From contig JBAIAC010000033.1 in NCBI GenBank assembly GCA_037349315.1, positions 14,650,001 to 14,714,000 of the forward strand: DNA of 64,000 bases. Reading direction: 5' to 3'. Below are positions 48,994 to 60,884 of this stretch, in pieces (positions within the stretch are counted from its first letter, which is position 1; every line of letters starts with the position of its first letter). The position numbers were made by a program, and so were the translations under genes. The notes below the pieces were generated by a model, which was not told the origin of the DNA, searched no databases, and worked only from the letters and a program-made list of their open reading frames with translations. This stretch comes from Chelydra serpentina (lineage: Eukaryota; Chordata; Testudines; Chelydridae).

Positions 48994-49356
48994 ACCGGGT
49001 GAAGCTGCCCGTGGGGAGGAAGTGGTTGCTGGAGTCCCACTTGCTGGTCACCTCAAAGGCCTTACCCTGGTCTGTTTTTTTCTTCAGGGTGGCCACGTAG
49101 AGCGCGCGGACAGCGGCCTTCAGGGATCTCTCCAGCACGCCCTCAACACCTTCCTGATCCCCCGCATCGCCTTCGTCCTGAGAGGATCCGCCGTGGCAAA
49201 GGTGCCCCTCAACAAGGCAGACAACACCATCCGGCAGCTGGTCAAGAGCTGGCTGTCTCTGCCCCAGAGAGCCAGCAACGAGCTCATATACATCGTGCAC
49301 AGGCACGGTGGTGCCAACGTCCCCCACATGGGGGACCTGTGCGACATCGCATCGCG
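48994..49356 (+). pseudogene. R2-clade reverse transcriptase fragment (C-terminal)
   Basis: The + frame starting at 48977 contains FLIPRIAFVLRGSAVAKV, then NTIRQLVKSWLSLPQRASNE and HRHGGANVPHMGDLCDIA. The Trp-Leu-x-Leu-Pro and Gly-Gly-x-x-x-Pro signatures and their spacing are those of the region after the RT domain in R2-type LINEs. The catalytic YADD region, zinc fingers and restriction-like endonuclease are absent. It ends within the ORF. The preceding 28S piece supports an rDNA origin. Alternatives are R8/R9 or a non-site-specific R2 relative. Confidence 0.6.
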
Positions 49357-49502
49357 CAGTACCATCTGATATTTTGTGGCCTGTGTGAATTAAATTGGAA
49401 ATAAGATGGTGGTTTGAAATCAGCTCTTACAGTACATGTAACAAAACTACAATAATTGACCCCCTTGTTTAAACTGTGACCACTGGCAATAAGGCATTCT
49501 TA

Positions 49503-49802
49503 GGGCTGGTCTACACTACCATGGTAAATCAATCTAAGTTACGCTGCTTTAGTTATGTGAATAACGTAACTGAAGTTGATGTAGCTAGATCTTACCATGG
49601 TGTTTACACTGCACTGTGTCGACAGGAGACCCTTTTCTGCTGACTTAACACTTCTCAGGGAGGTTGAGTACACAAATCGATGGGAAAGAACTCTAAGACC
49701 TGCTAAATCTACACAGTTAGCATGTCTTCACCAGACCCACTAAATCGACACCGCTGCATCGATTGCAGCAGTTCCAATGTAGCTGGTAGTGTAGACATGG
49801 CC
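49503..49802. mobile_element. PIF/Harbinger-like MITE, copy 4 (300 bp)
   Basis: TTA at 49500-49502 and 49803-49805 flank termini GGGCTGGTCTACACTACC and GGTAGTGTAGACATGGCC. Internally it has TAGTTATGTGAATAACGTAA, the decayed counterpart of the family hairpin, and TCGATTGCAGCAG. It lies 41 bp from the CR1 3' end. Confidence 0.85.
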
Positions 49803-49843
49803 TTAGTGAAAGGTCTTTTTATGGGTAATGTGTTTTCCCACTT

Positions 49844-51540
49844 AGAATCATAGAATCTCAGGGTTGGAAGGGACCTCAGGAGGTCATCTAGTCCAACCCC
49901 CTGCTCAAAGCAGGACCAACCCCAACTAAATCATCCCAGCCAGGGCTTTGTCAAGCCTGACCTTAAAAACCTCTAAGGAAGGAGATTCCACCACCTCCCT
50001 AGGTAACCCATTCCAGTGCTTCACCACCCTACTAGTGAAAAAGTTTTTCCTAATATCCAACCTAAACCTCCCCCTCTGCAACTTGAGACCATTACTCCTT
50101 GTTCTGTCATCTTCTACCACTGAGAACAGTCTAGATCCATCCTCTTTGGAACCCCCTTTCAGGTAGTTGAAAGCAGCTATCAAATCCCCCCTCATTCTTC
50201 TCTTCTGCAGGCTAAACAATCCCAGTTCCCTCAGCCTCTCCTCATAAGTCATGTGCTCCAGCCCCCTAATCATTTTTGTTGCCCTCCGCTGGACTCTTTC
50301 CAATTTATCCACATCCTTCTTGTAGTGTGGGGCCCAAAACTGGACACAGTACTCCAAATGAGGCCTCACCAGTGCCGAGTAGAGGGGAATAATCACATCC
50401 CTCAATCTGCTGGAAATGTCCCTACTTATGCAGCCCAAGATGCCGTTAGCCTTCTTGGCAACAAGGGCACACTGTTGACTCATATTCAGCTTTTCGTCCA
50501 CTGTAACCCCTAGGTCCTTTTCTGCAGAACTGCTGCCCAGCCATTCGGTCCCTAGTCTATAGCAGTGCATGGGATTCTTCCGTCCTAAGTGCAGGACTCT
50601 GGACTTGTCCTTGTTGAACCTCATCATATTTCTTTTGGCCCAATCCTCTAATTTGTCTAGGTCCCTCTGTATCCTATCCCTACCCTCCAGCGTATCAACC
50701 ACTCCTCCCAGTTTAGTGTCATCTGCAGACTTGCTAAGGGTGCAGTCCACACCATCCTCCAGATCGTTAATGAAGATTTTGAACAAAACCGGCCCTTGGG
50801 GCACTCCACTTGATATCGGCTGCCAACTAGACATGGAGCCATTGATCACTACCCGTTGAGTGCGACCATCTAGCCAGTTTTCTATCCACCTTACCATCCA
50901 TTCATCCAGCCCATACTTCTTTAACTTGCTGGCTAGAACACTGTGGGAGACTGTATCAAAAGCTTTGCTAAAGTCAAGAAATAGCACATCCACTGCTTTC
51001 CCCTCATCCACAGAGCCAGTTATCTCATCATAGAAGGCAATTAGGTTAGTCAAGCATGACTTGCCCTTGGTGAATCCATGCTGACTGTTCCTGATCACTT
51101 TCCCCTCCTTTAAGTGGTTCAGAATTGATTCCTTGAGGACCTGTTCCATAATTTTTCCAGGGACTGAGGTGAGACTGACTGGCCTGTAGTTCCCCGGATC
51201 TTCCTTCTTCCCTTTTTTAAAGATTGGCACTACATTAGCTTTTTTCCAGTCATCCGGGACCTCCCCCGATTGCCATGATTTGTCAAAGATAATGGCCAAT
51301 GGCTCTGCAATCACATTGGCCAACTCCTTTAGCACCCTCGGATGCAGTGCATCCGGCCCCATGGACTTGTGCTCGTCCAGCTTTTCTAAATAGTCCCGAA
51401 CTACTTCTTTCTCCACAGAGGGCTGGTCACCTCCTCCCCATACCGTGCTGCGGAGTGCACTTGGTCTATTCAAACCCAGTTTGGGTGACTTTTGGGACAC
51501 ACTAAACGATCCTCCTGTTTTTCTAGACTTTTCCTGAGGA
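49844..51540 (-). mobile_element. CR1 LINE, 5'-truncated
   Basis: On the minus strand the 3' end carries the CR1 hallmark GATTCTATGATTCT without a poly(A) tail, preceded by the conserved CCTGAGGTCCCTTCCAACCC segment. The 5' end is truncated near 51535-51545 within the RT region. CR1 is the dominant LINE of birds, turtles and crocodilians. No target duplication was found. The protein region is described in the next entry. Confidence 0.93.
49926..51500 (-). CDS. CR1 reverse transcriptase region, open but defective
   Basis: A 524-codon frame without internal stops. In order: [49 protein letters not shown] (motif A with its Asp), [10 protein letters not shown] (motif B), SADDTKLGG (motif C), then the CR1 C-terminal [13 protein letters not shown] and [14 protein letters not shown] region. 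Motif C normally reads FADD; the Phe codon at 50727-50729 is TCT, a single transition. In motif B the residues I expect between GVPQG and PVLF (Ser-Val-Leu-Gly) are missing as an in-frame loss. The AP endonuclease is lost by 5' truncation. It is therefore inactive. Confidence 0.88.
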   Translation of the reverse strand: MSQKSPKLGLNRPSALRSTVWGGGDQPSVEKEVVRDYLEKLDEHKSMGPDALHPRVLKELANVIAEPLAIIFDKSWQSGEVPDDWKKANVVPIFKKGKKEDPGNYRPVSLTSVPGKIMEQVLKESILNHLKEGKVIRNSQHGFTKGKSCLTNLIAFYDEITGSVDEGKAVDVLFLDFSKAFDTVSHSVLASKLKKYGLDEWMVRWIENWLDGRTQRVVINGSMSSWQPISSGVPQGPVLFKIFINDLEDGVDCTLSKSADDTKLGGVVDTLEGRDRIQRDLDKLEDWAKRNMMRFNKDKSRVLHLGRKNPMHCYRLGTEWLGSSSAEKDLGVTVDEKLNMSQQCALVAKKANGILGCISRDISSRLRDVIIPLYSALVRPHLEYCVQFWAPHYKKDVDKLERVQRRATKMIRGLEHMTYEERLRELGLFSLQKRRMRGDLIAAFNYLKGGSKEDGSRLFSVVEDDRTRSNGLKLQRGRFRLDIRKNFFTSRVVKHWNGLPREVVESPSLEVFKVRLDKALAGMI

Positions 51541-54500
51541 GGAGTCTGAGGGATAATTGGAGGCTGAGCAGGGTGCTGGCTGGAATCTAGGGCGACAAGA
51601 AATGTTAGATGCTGGGATCTCCTGCAGTTTAAAAATATGGGAGCAGTTAATTTGTGGGGTGGTTGAAGGATATGTTTCTTGTCTTTGACCTATTAAACTG
51701 AATTGTTTTAAAGTGTGTGTTAGTACAGTGTTCAGAGCGCTGCATGGCGCTTTATGCATATAAAGGAATAAATCAGTGTGAACTCCCAGAAGGTCATGTT
51801 AACAAAATTGTTTTGAATCTCTTTGCAGGGCAAAATCATGGAGAGAAAAGCTCTGATGTTTTATGAACTTTTCTGATGAAAATATGGGACTTCAGGATTA
51901 CCCAGGAGATCATGGCAGGGCTGCCAAAACTGCTGCACCCTCTGAAGGCAGCAAAAATACTGATCTCTCTGCAACTGGCTCTGCAGAAACTGACCTCTTA
52001 ATCTTTAAATACAGAATGGGGAATGCAGGCTTAGGGCTTCCCCGGGATGCTCAGATAGTTGAGCAGTGTAAACTGCCAGTTGAAGGTGCATGTTACTCAT
52101 GTACCAACAGGCTAGCTCAGCTTCTTTGTTAGGGAGGCAAAGACTACTATCTGCTATGGAGATAGCAGGCTGTTGGATCTCTAGTGTATTGCCCTGATAT
52201 GCTAGTTAATCCTCTGACTCAGTTGAAATAGCGCAGAACACAGCAGAGTTTGGGGGGCTGGTTAGTTTGCAGCACAGATTGTAAAATTAAAAACCCAATT
52301 CGTATGTATTTCCATGAATGATGATATCTGTCATGTCAGCCTCCCGCATGCTTAGAATATTGAATGCTGAAAAAGCAACAACTCATTTTCTACCAAGGAA
52401 AATAAGCTGGTTTCAGCTTCATACAAAAGTAGAGGTATAATGAACTTCTTGAGATCAAGATTCCAAATTCAGGGATCATACTGACTGGAAGTTTGATTTC
52501 CAGATACCTTCCATTCCAGTTCTTCTGCAAAACTGAAAGTGAGAGGATTTTTTGAGAGTGTGCTTAATACCCACAAGAGAAGAACAGTTTGATACTGGAT
52601 TCCACAGACCGTTGTGGAACGATGACTGAGCTTGTTTTAAGAGGAAAAGGGTCCTCTGATTGATGGAAAAGGGAGAACACTTCTAATTCACCTCTAGTTG
52701 AGAGAGCCATAGATGGAGAATGTAAAAACTAAGGTGTGGGTCTGTAAATGAGGAATTTACTGTACTGCTGCCTGGTGGCAGAATCAGTTGTTGCGCCTGG
52801 TTGAATTTCTACCATTGCACCTCAATTTTGGCTTCTAACACTCCTGCTATCCCAGTCTTGACCCTCATACCGATAGCTGCCAGTTTATTTAGTACCTGAC
52901 CTCAGTGCTTGAATGATTCTGTTTGGATCTCCTTTGTCCCCAGTCACTTTTTTCACTCTCAGTATGGTTAGTAGTCCTCCCCAGTAAGGACCTGATTCTG
53001 CACCCTTGAAATCCGTAGGTTTGCCATTTGCAGAATCAAGGCCTTACAAACTAGCTCATGCTCTTTCAGATTAATCATAGTTGCCATCCCATGTGGAATT
53101 GTGCACCCTTCCTCTGCAGAACACTTACGCCTCAACAGCATAAAGAGGCAGTTAGCAATTTTCAACTTCAAAAGGGAACTTGCACAGCTCCAAGTGAATA
53201 GATTCTGATGCATGTGACCAGCACAGCTGGTGTTCTGGAAAAGAGGAGGAATAGAGGGTGACTTAAGCAACAATGTGTTGGAAAATTATCTGTTTTAATT
53301 CATTACACAAAAAAAGCTATGTTAAAAGACCATTAATGGTGTACAGTCAAGCATTCAAAAATTAAGGAAATGCCAGAATTAAGGTGGTCCATGTAATTGT
53401 ATAATGAGAAGTTTCGGGCAACCTTAACTATAGGTGACACTGCCAGTTCCACCTAGCATAATAAATTCCCCAGGTTATCATGTATCTCCCATGTCCAATC
53501 AGCCTAATCCATTTTCTCTTCGTTTGGTGCTCAGCTACAGAAAAAGCCTCTGCCACGGTGGACTTTGAAAGCTGAGGTGAGATTCTTCCCTTTACTGTCC
53601 TGTACAGCTTTGTACACAGTTTTGGTTTCAGCTCAATGCTCCTGGTTTAGTAGTTTTGCCCTTCATTACTTTTCAATAGCTGACTTCCTTTGTTCACCTA
53701 ATTTGTCTGTCTCCTTCTTTATATTTTATCCTCTTAGTGTGGGGTCTCTCCATAGCCTCGCTTTGTGCTCTACAGAGGCCCTGGAGATCCACACCAAATG
53801 TTTTCCCTCGGTAATCCCTCTATAATCCCACTAGCCCCCACTTCAAATTCTTAGTCTCCAGCTATGGAGGACTAGATGCTGTGACTCAGCAGTAGAGTTC
53901 CCTGAGCCACCCAGCAGTTAACAGAGCATGAAGCTTTCAGATTTAGAGGCTGGCATCTCTAATGTCCTACTTACTAGTCATAACACAGGTAAGTGCAAAG
54001 GAAGTTCATCTAGGCATAGTGTTCAAAGGCAGATAGAGTATGTATTTTAAATAACCGATTTAATGTTTGTTGTCTAATTTCAGGACTGTCCAGGATTTTT
54101 AGACAAGGGATCAGGACTACTACTTTCCTCTACAAAGGTAGAGGTGGGTGAATACAGCAAAAAAACAAGTGAAAATGTTAATGAAGAACACCCCACAGTG
54201 GTCCCCTACCCCCACCAGTCTTAGCTTCTTTTATTGCTATTGTCCTCACCCTACAAACCCTAATCACAGGTGTAAAATATCCTGATTTCTTTCCCTAGAT
54301 CTAGGAGCAACTGCCAGCATGTGATACTTTGAGGGTACATCACCCACGGACACAATGGTGCCCTTTTCCTGAAAGATTAGAAATGTTGCGATTTCTTGTA
54401 GTACCACTTTTAATTAAGTATTTTAATTGGATTCACATATCTAGGTCACTGGGATGCCTTGTTAAGGAAGCCACAGACAGTTGAATTACAGACAGTCCTG

Positions 54501-57385
54501 GGGTCCGCTTGCTGTCATGCATTCGTATCTGTGTCAGGCATGCCAACAAAAGAGCGGCTAATTTGCCACAATTCATCTGAAGCCATGATTGCTAGCTAGA
54601 AATGCAGGCTCCCACTCCTTAACTGTCTTGGGGGTGAAAGTAGTCTACATAGACTACACCTAGTTGACTTGGCTTACCACCGCCAAGGTGCAGATATTGT
54701 ACTCATAAGTCACGCCTCTCTTCATGTTTGAATTAACTTTCTGTGTGTGTGTATCGTGCACTATACTGTACCTGATGTGTGCTCTGTCAATGGTGTTTTC
54801 TAGTCAGAGAATGATAGCTTGCTCCTTTATTCTTTCTGTTGTGAACAATCAAATGCAATGGAGCTGTGAATGCATTTGTTGGTAGTATTGATGGTCCAAA
54901 AAACACAATACCATAGGTCACCAGCAGGCAGGGGTGTGGGCAGGAATGTCACTGCTTTTGAAGGGCCACGTTCTGTGCGTCTGCCACAGCCCCAGGGCTG
55001 GAGAAGCTCACTCTCTCTGCCACAGCCCTGGGGCTGGAGGAGTTGTGTGCCCTTGCCAATTATTTGGAGGGGCCCTTGCCCTTGCTTGCTCCCCCCCCCT
55101 TGTACACACCCCTGCCAGCAGGAACAGAACCCAAGACCCTCAGCTCTGAAGCATAGGCCTTTATCACTTGAACTAAAAGAATAATTCTCTTAATTGGTAG
55201 CAGTAGCTTATTCTCTTATTCTCAAATGGGTGAGATTCACCCTTCCATAGAGGGCCAGCACAAAACTATGCGCCCTTTAAATTAGGGTGACCACCTTTTC
55301 AAAAGGCAAAAGCTGGACACATGAAGGAGCCCTTCCCCATCTCTGGCCCCACCCCTGCCCCTTCTCTTCCTTCCAAGGCCATGCCCCCTGGCCAGGCTGG
55401 AAGCCGAAGCTGAAGCCAAGCCAGGCCATTATGAGGAGCCTCAGACCCCCAACCTGCAGCCCCTGGCCCATTTCCCCATCCCCACCATGGTTATTTGGAA
55501 TCAAACAGTGCCCATGTGTTTCCTTCAGATTATTTTTGTTGTATAAAGCACAAAAGGCCCAAAGCCTTGATTCTTTGTTTCCTCTTTATTAATTGCAGGA
55601 TAATCCTGAGGAGATTTCTAGAGGACTCTTACCGTATTTTTCTATAGTTGTCATGTTTGTGATTTGATTCTTTCTCTCTGTGGGTTTTTAATAATGTGCT
55701 TTTCCTGTTGCATGGCTAGTTGCCACCATGAGTGGCCCTGCATAAATGCCTACACAGGAACCTATGCTACTTCTCACTTTACTAATCTATAACCTTCCCC
55801 CAGAATTCTCCCGTAAAACACTAACCAGTCTCTCCCCGCTCCTCCGCAGATCTCATGTTACTTAGAGTTCATTACTTTTCCAAAGCAGACTCACTGCAGG
55901 ATGCTTACTAGTGTATACTCTGTAGTATTATCCTAAATAATTAAAATTGAATGACAGTTGTCAAAACAAATTAACAAAGTAAAATTTGGGGGCAGTTACC
56001 TTGGTGGGTTTTTTAAATCACGTTTCTTCACTTATTTGCTAATCTAGAAAATTGTGGCAATACTGAATGGATCTCCTAGTGATTAATGCAAATAAGTGTG
56101 GTGCTATGGTAATAATAGTCATTCTGTAAAATTACATTTTGATACTACAATGTTGGCCTCAGTTGCTGTTTAATTGTGGAGCTGATGTCAGAGCATCCTG
56201 CTTCAATTCCACTAATTTTTTTGCCCTCAAGGACATACTAAATGCAGCCCATGTAGCTACCTTTCTCCTCTATGGAGAAAAGAGCAAGCCATATCTCTCC
56301 TTTGCTCTGGTTGCAGGGTTGTTCAATGCAATGTAAGTACCCTCACTGAAATCCAGTTGCTGTTTTGGAGTCCTCTAATGGAGTATGCATGTGACAGATC
56401 AGAGGGACAATTTTGTTCCTGAAACATGAGAGGTTGAACAACTCAAGTTTACTACGTAGGTGAAACCAATGAGGAACCATAATAATAGCTGCTTCAGGCA
56501 GAGGGGAGAGGCTAAACTCTGAAGCTAGAACTCTGGGCTAGGAGCCCTGTGTTCGGGATGTTTGTTTGCTTGGTTTTGATTTTGTTTTGGTTTTTCGCTA
56601 CACTTATTTTGTTTTTTACCAAATGTGTTATGTTCTGTCAGCGAAAGGGACGTGACTGGCAGACCCTGTGGGTCTTTGGCTGAGTTACTTTCCCAGCCTA
56701 CTCAGCCTGGGCTCTTCATCTAAAGTACTACCCTAGATGTTCATTTACTGGCCATTAAATAAAACAAAAGCAAATTTCTATGTTTGCTTTAATTTGATTG
56801 AATTCACTCATCTTTTTGATGAGCATAGCATCCCAATGACAAAACCATCTCTGTTAGCCAGGTAGAGCCACCAACCAAGACATTAATTTTGTTGTGGGCT
56901 GTGGTTGCTTGCCCCCTGAATTTCAGTTATGTACAGATCCTGACAGCTGATTTCAGTGACATGAGTTGGATAGCTCAGTACACAAAGAGCTGGGAACCAC
57001 CTATGACCTAAACAAAGGAAAAATCAGTCCAACAGGATTTCTTTAAGCACAAGTCCTCTTTGGTACAAAGCCCCTAGAAATGCCATCTTGCCTGTCTCGC
57101 AAAGATGTATGAGACATCTCTGCTAACTTGCTTCAGACTCTGAGGGTCAATTATGAAGGGATTCTTGGCCACTAGTTTAGTGGGAGCAACCTGACCCTCA
57201 TTCCCTTGTCAGCATCCTCCACACCAGCCGATTCTCAGCTAGCACAAAGTACACCCACAAGGAATGAGGAGGGCCCCACATGTAGCCATTCTGCCAACCC
57301 TCCATCTCCCATGCAGTGACACTCCTGGACTTTAAGTAATAGAAGCCCTAGAAAATTGAGAACATGCTCTAAGGAAAAAGATGGA
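51541..57385. other. Intergenic sequence, no gene recognised
   Basis: AT-rich, repeat-derived patches without a gene. A small inverted pair CCTGATTCTGCA/TGCAGAATCAAGG lies at 52989-53042. A TTAGGGTGACCA terminus like that of the hAT MITEs occurs at 55284, but no matching right end was found. A tRNA/MIR-like AACCCAAGACCCTC patch lies near 55130. Open frames at 51863 and 54870 show no family features. Confidence 0.5.
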
Positions 57386-57779
57386 AAGCTATGTCTACAA
57401 CAGAGACTGCTGGCTGAATTTAGAATAACTACTCTGTTGGCTTCATAGCAGAGAATTCACTTTGGCATTGCCCCAGTTCAAGTCCCAATGGTGTCGCCTC
57501 CCCACAATAAATGAATTATGTGTGCATTGATGCATAAAGCAGCTCTGAACAGGATTTATCATTTTATAACTCTTAACAAAGGCATTTGGAGAGTTTGGGC
57601 TCCAAGAGCACGTGCCTAACTAATTATTACAAAAATCAGATCAGCCTTTGGAAAAGCCCACAGAGGACTCTTTAGAAGACTGACAGAATTAAATAGAAGC
57701 TTCCTCCTTCTTTGTGATAAACAGGAACAAATGGAAAAGCTTAAAGGCGATGACAGAACATATGGATGGATGTGCAGAA

Positions 57780-58360
57780 CATAGTGGATGGATTTGCAGC
57801 AAATGGGTTCCCGAACTGTGGTGGAACAATGGATGGCAAACATAGCACCAGACCACATTGCCACAGACTACATCAACAGAAAGGGCTACTTTTCTATGGT
57901 TATACAAACATTGAAGGATCGCAAGGAATACTTCACTGACATCAATGTTGGCTGGTCAGGGAAGATGCATGATACTCACATCTCTAAGAACAGAGTTAAA
58001 GTGAAAGTTTCACAGAAAGTGAAAGTTAAGAAAGCTATAGGCAGGGGCTTTCTTTCCTAACCAGAGAATTACCATTGGCAATGTTGAAATGCCAATAGTA
58101 ATAATGGGGGACCTGGCCTATCCCTTGCTCCCCCGGCTCATGAAGCGGTACATTGGCTGCCACCTCAATAGCACCAAGGAAAGATTCAGCTACCAGCTCA
58201 GCAGGTGTAGAATGACTGTTGGATCTCCTTTTTGGTAGATTGAAGGGACACTGGCATTGTTTACTCACGAGATTGGATCTCAGTGAAAAAAACATCCCAA
58301 TGGCTACAGTTCCCTGCTGTGTCTTGTATAATATCTGTGAAGCAAAAGGGGAAAAGTTGC
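57780..58360 (+). pseudogene. PIF/Harbinger (HARBI1-like) transposase remnant
   Basis: Characteristic pieces occur in order. FPNCGGTMDGKH is the FPNCxGAIDGTH box with the first catalytic Asp. DYINRKGYFSMVIQ and DINVGWSGKMHDTH carry the second Asp. ITIGNVEMPIVIMGDLAYPL and RMTVGSPFGRLKGHWHCLL complete the fold, and CCVLYNICEAKGE is the tail. They lie in different frames, requiring at least three frameshifts (between the first and second boxes, near 58040, and at a T run near 58230). It is long dead. The family moves DNA by cut and paste with TTA/TAA target duplications. Confidence 0.85.
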
Positions 58361-59086
58361 TGCCGGGGTAGAGGGTGGAGTTGGAGCAGCTGTGTGCTGA
58401 GTTTGAACAGCCAGACCCAAGGGCTATTAGAAGAGCTCAGTGTGGAGCTACACGGCTCAGGGAGGCTTTGAAAGAGCACTTTAACAGTGAGCCACAGTAA
58501 TGTGTTGTGGACTACGCTCCACCTGGCCTGCTGACTTGGGGCCTGTTAAGAACTGTCCCTGGTGCACATCTATGAATATAACACTGTCATTGCACCTATT
58601 AATTTTATGGTGCTTGCTGAACATTTATGATAATTACACTGTGTTTGTTTGATCCTATGAGTCATCACATTGTACAGTAAGACGTAAGTGGGTGCTTTCA
58701 GAATTACTAGGCACGTTGCAGCATGTGTTGTAAACTAATAAAGATGAATTATTTTCCAAATAATAGAATTTTATTCAGTAACAAAATCAGTGCAAAGAAA
58801 AATCTGTGCAATTTACAAGCAAATAGATTAATAAATTAATAAATTAATGGAACAGAATGTAATGAGGAAAGATCATTTGTGTCCCTTTTACCTACACATA
58901 CAGCAACCATGGCTTTCACAGGTCAGTATATGTGAAGCTGTGGTTGTCCTTAATGTCCTGGGATGGAGTGGTAGGTGAAGGGATGTGCCCGATGCTATCT
59001 GAAATGTTGAGAGAAGGGTGTAGGGAGGTGTTGCAATGGAGTTCTCTATGGACTGCAAAGGGAGACAAGCCCATGATTGTTGTATT

Positions 59087-59480
59087 CATAGGCGCCGACT
59101 TTACCTGGCGCCGGTGGATGCTCAGGGTAGGAGGTGGAATGGTGGTGAGCTGGGGCGGGGGGGGGCGTGGGCAGGGCCGCAGGAAGTAACCCTTGGGGGG
59201 GGGAGCCAGAGGAACCGCTCCCCACCCCAGCTCACCTCTGCTCTGCCCCCTCCCCTGAGCGCGCTGCCGTTGCTTCTCCCCCTTCCCTCCCAGGCTTGCC
59301 GCGGGAAACAGCTGTTTGGCGGCAAGCCTGGGAGGGAGGGGGGAGAAGCGGAGCAGCGGTAGCGTGCTCAGGGGAGGAGGAGGTGGAGCGGCGGTGGGCT
59401 GGGCGGGGGGGGCCGAGCACCCACCAATTTTTCCCTGCGGGTGCTCCAGCCCCGGAGAACCCACGGAGTCTGCAGCTATG
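59087..59480. mobile_element. hAT-like non-autonomous element, GC-rich
   Basis: Left end CATAGGCGCCGACT; right end CCCACGGAGTCTGCAGCTATG, whose reverse complement starts CATAGCTGCAGACT. Flanking octamers GTTGTATT (59079-59086) and GTTGTACC (59481-59488) agree at 6 of 8 positions, consistent with an aged hAT duplication. The interior contains inverted CCCAGGCTTGCCGC/GCGGCAAGCCTGGG around 59290-59331. The 239-codon minus-strand open frame crossing it is a compositional by-product. Confidence 0.7.
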
Positions 59481-60884
59481 GTTGTACCTGTAAGTCCACA
59501 AGAGTCTGCAGCATCTGTGTTTGCTGCAGGACAAGTCCCATTATGTCCATGCATCTCCCTCTCCTTTTCCTGCTGGGGCTCCTGAACCTTTGTCCTGTCT
59601 GCTCTTTCCTTCTCCAGGGTATCTGCAATGTTCATCTTCCAGGCCCTTTGCTTGAAGTCTGATGCACACTGACTTGGTAAGTGTGCTCACCAAGCTGGAC
59701 AATCAGGAAAATCATTTCAAACATTCAGAGAGTTTTAAAGGGTTGAGTGGGGGAGGCCTTCTGCTCTCTGTGACTCCTGGACAGTGGAGTTGATAATTGT
59801 GACCAGAGCAGTCAGTGTGGGGCATTCTGGGACAGCTGTTGGAGGACTGTTAGGGTCAATATAAGTAAGGCAGTGTTTACAGTCGCACTGCATCGACCTC
59901 AGTACATCAACCATGGCTCACCGCTGCTTGGGGAAGTAGTGTTACCATGTCGGTGGGAGACAAATTTAAGCATAGATATGTGCACAACCAGTTTGACGCA
60001 AGGCGGCTTACATCAATCTCAATTTCTAGTATAGACAAGGCCTAACTTTTATGCATGCAAAATTTTGAATCTGGGATATAATCTCTGAACATGAACAAAA
60101 AAGTTGAGCGCAATTTTAGGCTGACAACTGTGCATGATGGGTTTAAGACCTGTCAACAATTTTGGCCCTGAATGAAAATTATTTTGTTCCAACATAAATA
60201 CACCACTAACATGCCCTAAACATGAACTTCTGGGACATTCATTGTTTGTTATGTTATCAATTTGCCTCAAATTACAGGTTGTCTAGAAAAATGCATTTGA
60301 ACATTTGGTGATAATTTTTGCCTTGTGAATTGAAACAAGGATGATTACTTCTAAAGTCTTTGACTAGATTTCAAGTCATATGCTGCCTCAGCTTGCATGT
60401 TTACTTAGCTGTAGGGCATATCATATGAAAGAAAACAAATGCTTCACACTACACACACAGTCTTTTCATTGACTAGTTGGCAAGGCAATCTGGTATGGAC
60501 TTATTTTTCCTACAAATTTAAGCACAGCTTTGTATTTTTTATATGAATGTTGAAACATACATGGCTAATTTCAAGTTTATGGATTTCTTATTTATTTTTT
60601 CGCTTTGTATTACGCAGATGGTTGCTTAAAACATTTTGTTTTAATCAACAGAAATTAATATACATTAAAGAGCATTGTATGTAAGGCTTGGAAGCCCTGA
60701 TTTACACCACCCATATATCGACCACTCATCAGAAAGTGAGCAAAGCCGTTCTGTGGTAAATTCCAGGAGTGACTTCCACTTGAAACAAATTTAGCATAGT
60801 TTCTACAGGCTTGGCAGTGGACACTTCCTGTCAGATAGACCAAAAGAGAGCCTAATTGAACGTATGTTTCCAATAAGGTACAGG

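Larger units (their letters stand above)
48816..49356 (+). mobile_element. Composite insertion: hammerhead-like repeat + 28S rRNA + R2-like fragment
   Basis: Three unrelated segments lie between perfect 12-bp direct repeats CAGTACCATCTG (48804-48815 and 49357-49368), so they probably entered in one event. In order: an antisense copy of the hammerhead-bearing repeat (48816-48904), 89 bp of 28S rRNA sense strand (48905-48993), and an R2-like RT fragment (48994-49356). The junctions carry no extra bases. The left repeat shares the word ATCTGTA with its own family consensus as I remember it, so part of the duplication could reflect microhomology. No poly(A) tail or 3' UTR is present. Confidence 0.7.
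57386..60046 (+). mobile_element. Decayed PIF/Harbinger transposon, interrupted by a hAT-like element
   Basis: The left end has GCTATGTCTACAACAG and the right end CTAGTATAGACAAGGCC, resembling the GTCTACAC ends of the MITEs here. Between them lie a transposase remnant (57780-58360) and a nested hAT-like element (59087-59480). A TAA follows the right end, but the left duplication is not clear, so limits are approximate. Confidence 0.5.

Noticed and set aside
51863..52132. 89-codon + strand frame with a Cys-containing end.
   Set aside because: No recognised family, no promoter or splice context, no support beyond openness.
55284..55460. A third hAT-like MITE starting TTAGGGTGACCA.
   Set aside because: Only the left terminus matches. 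The interior differs and no inverted right end or octamer duplication was found.
58916..59635. 239-codon minus-strand open frame rich in proline and alanine.
   Set aside because: Its centre is the GC-rich nested hAT-like element, so it cannot be one ancestral protein. Only its ends might derive from a Harbinger Myb-like protein.
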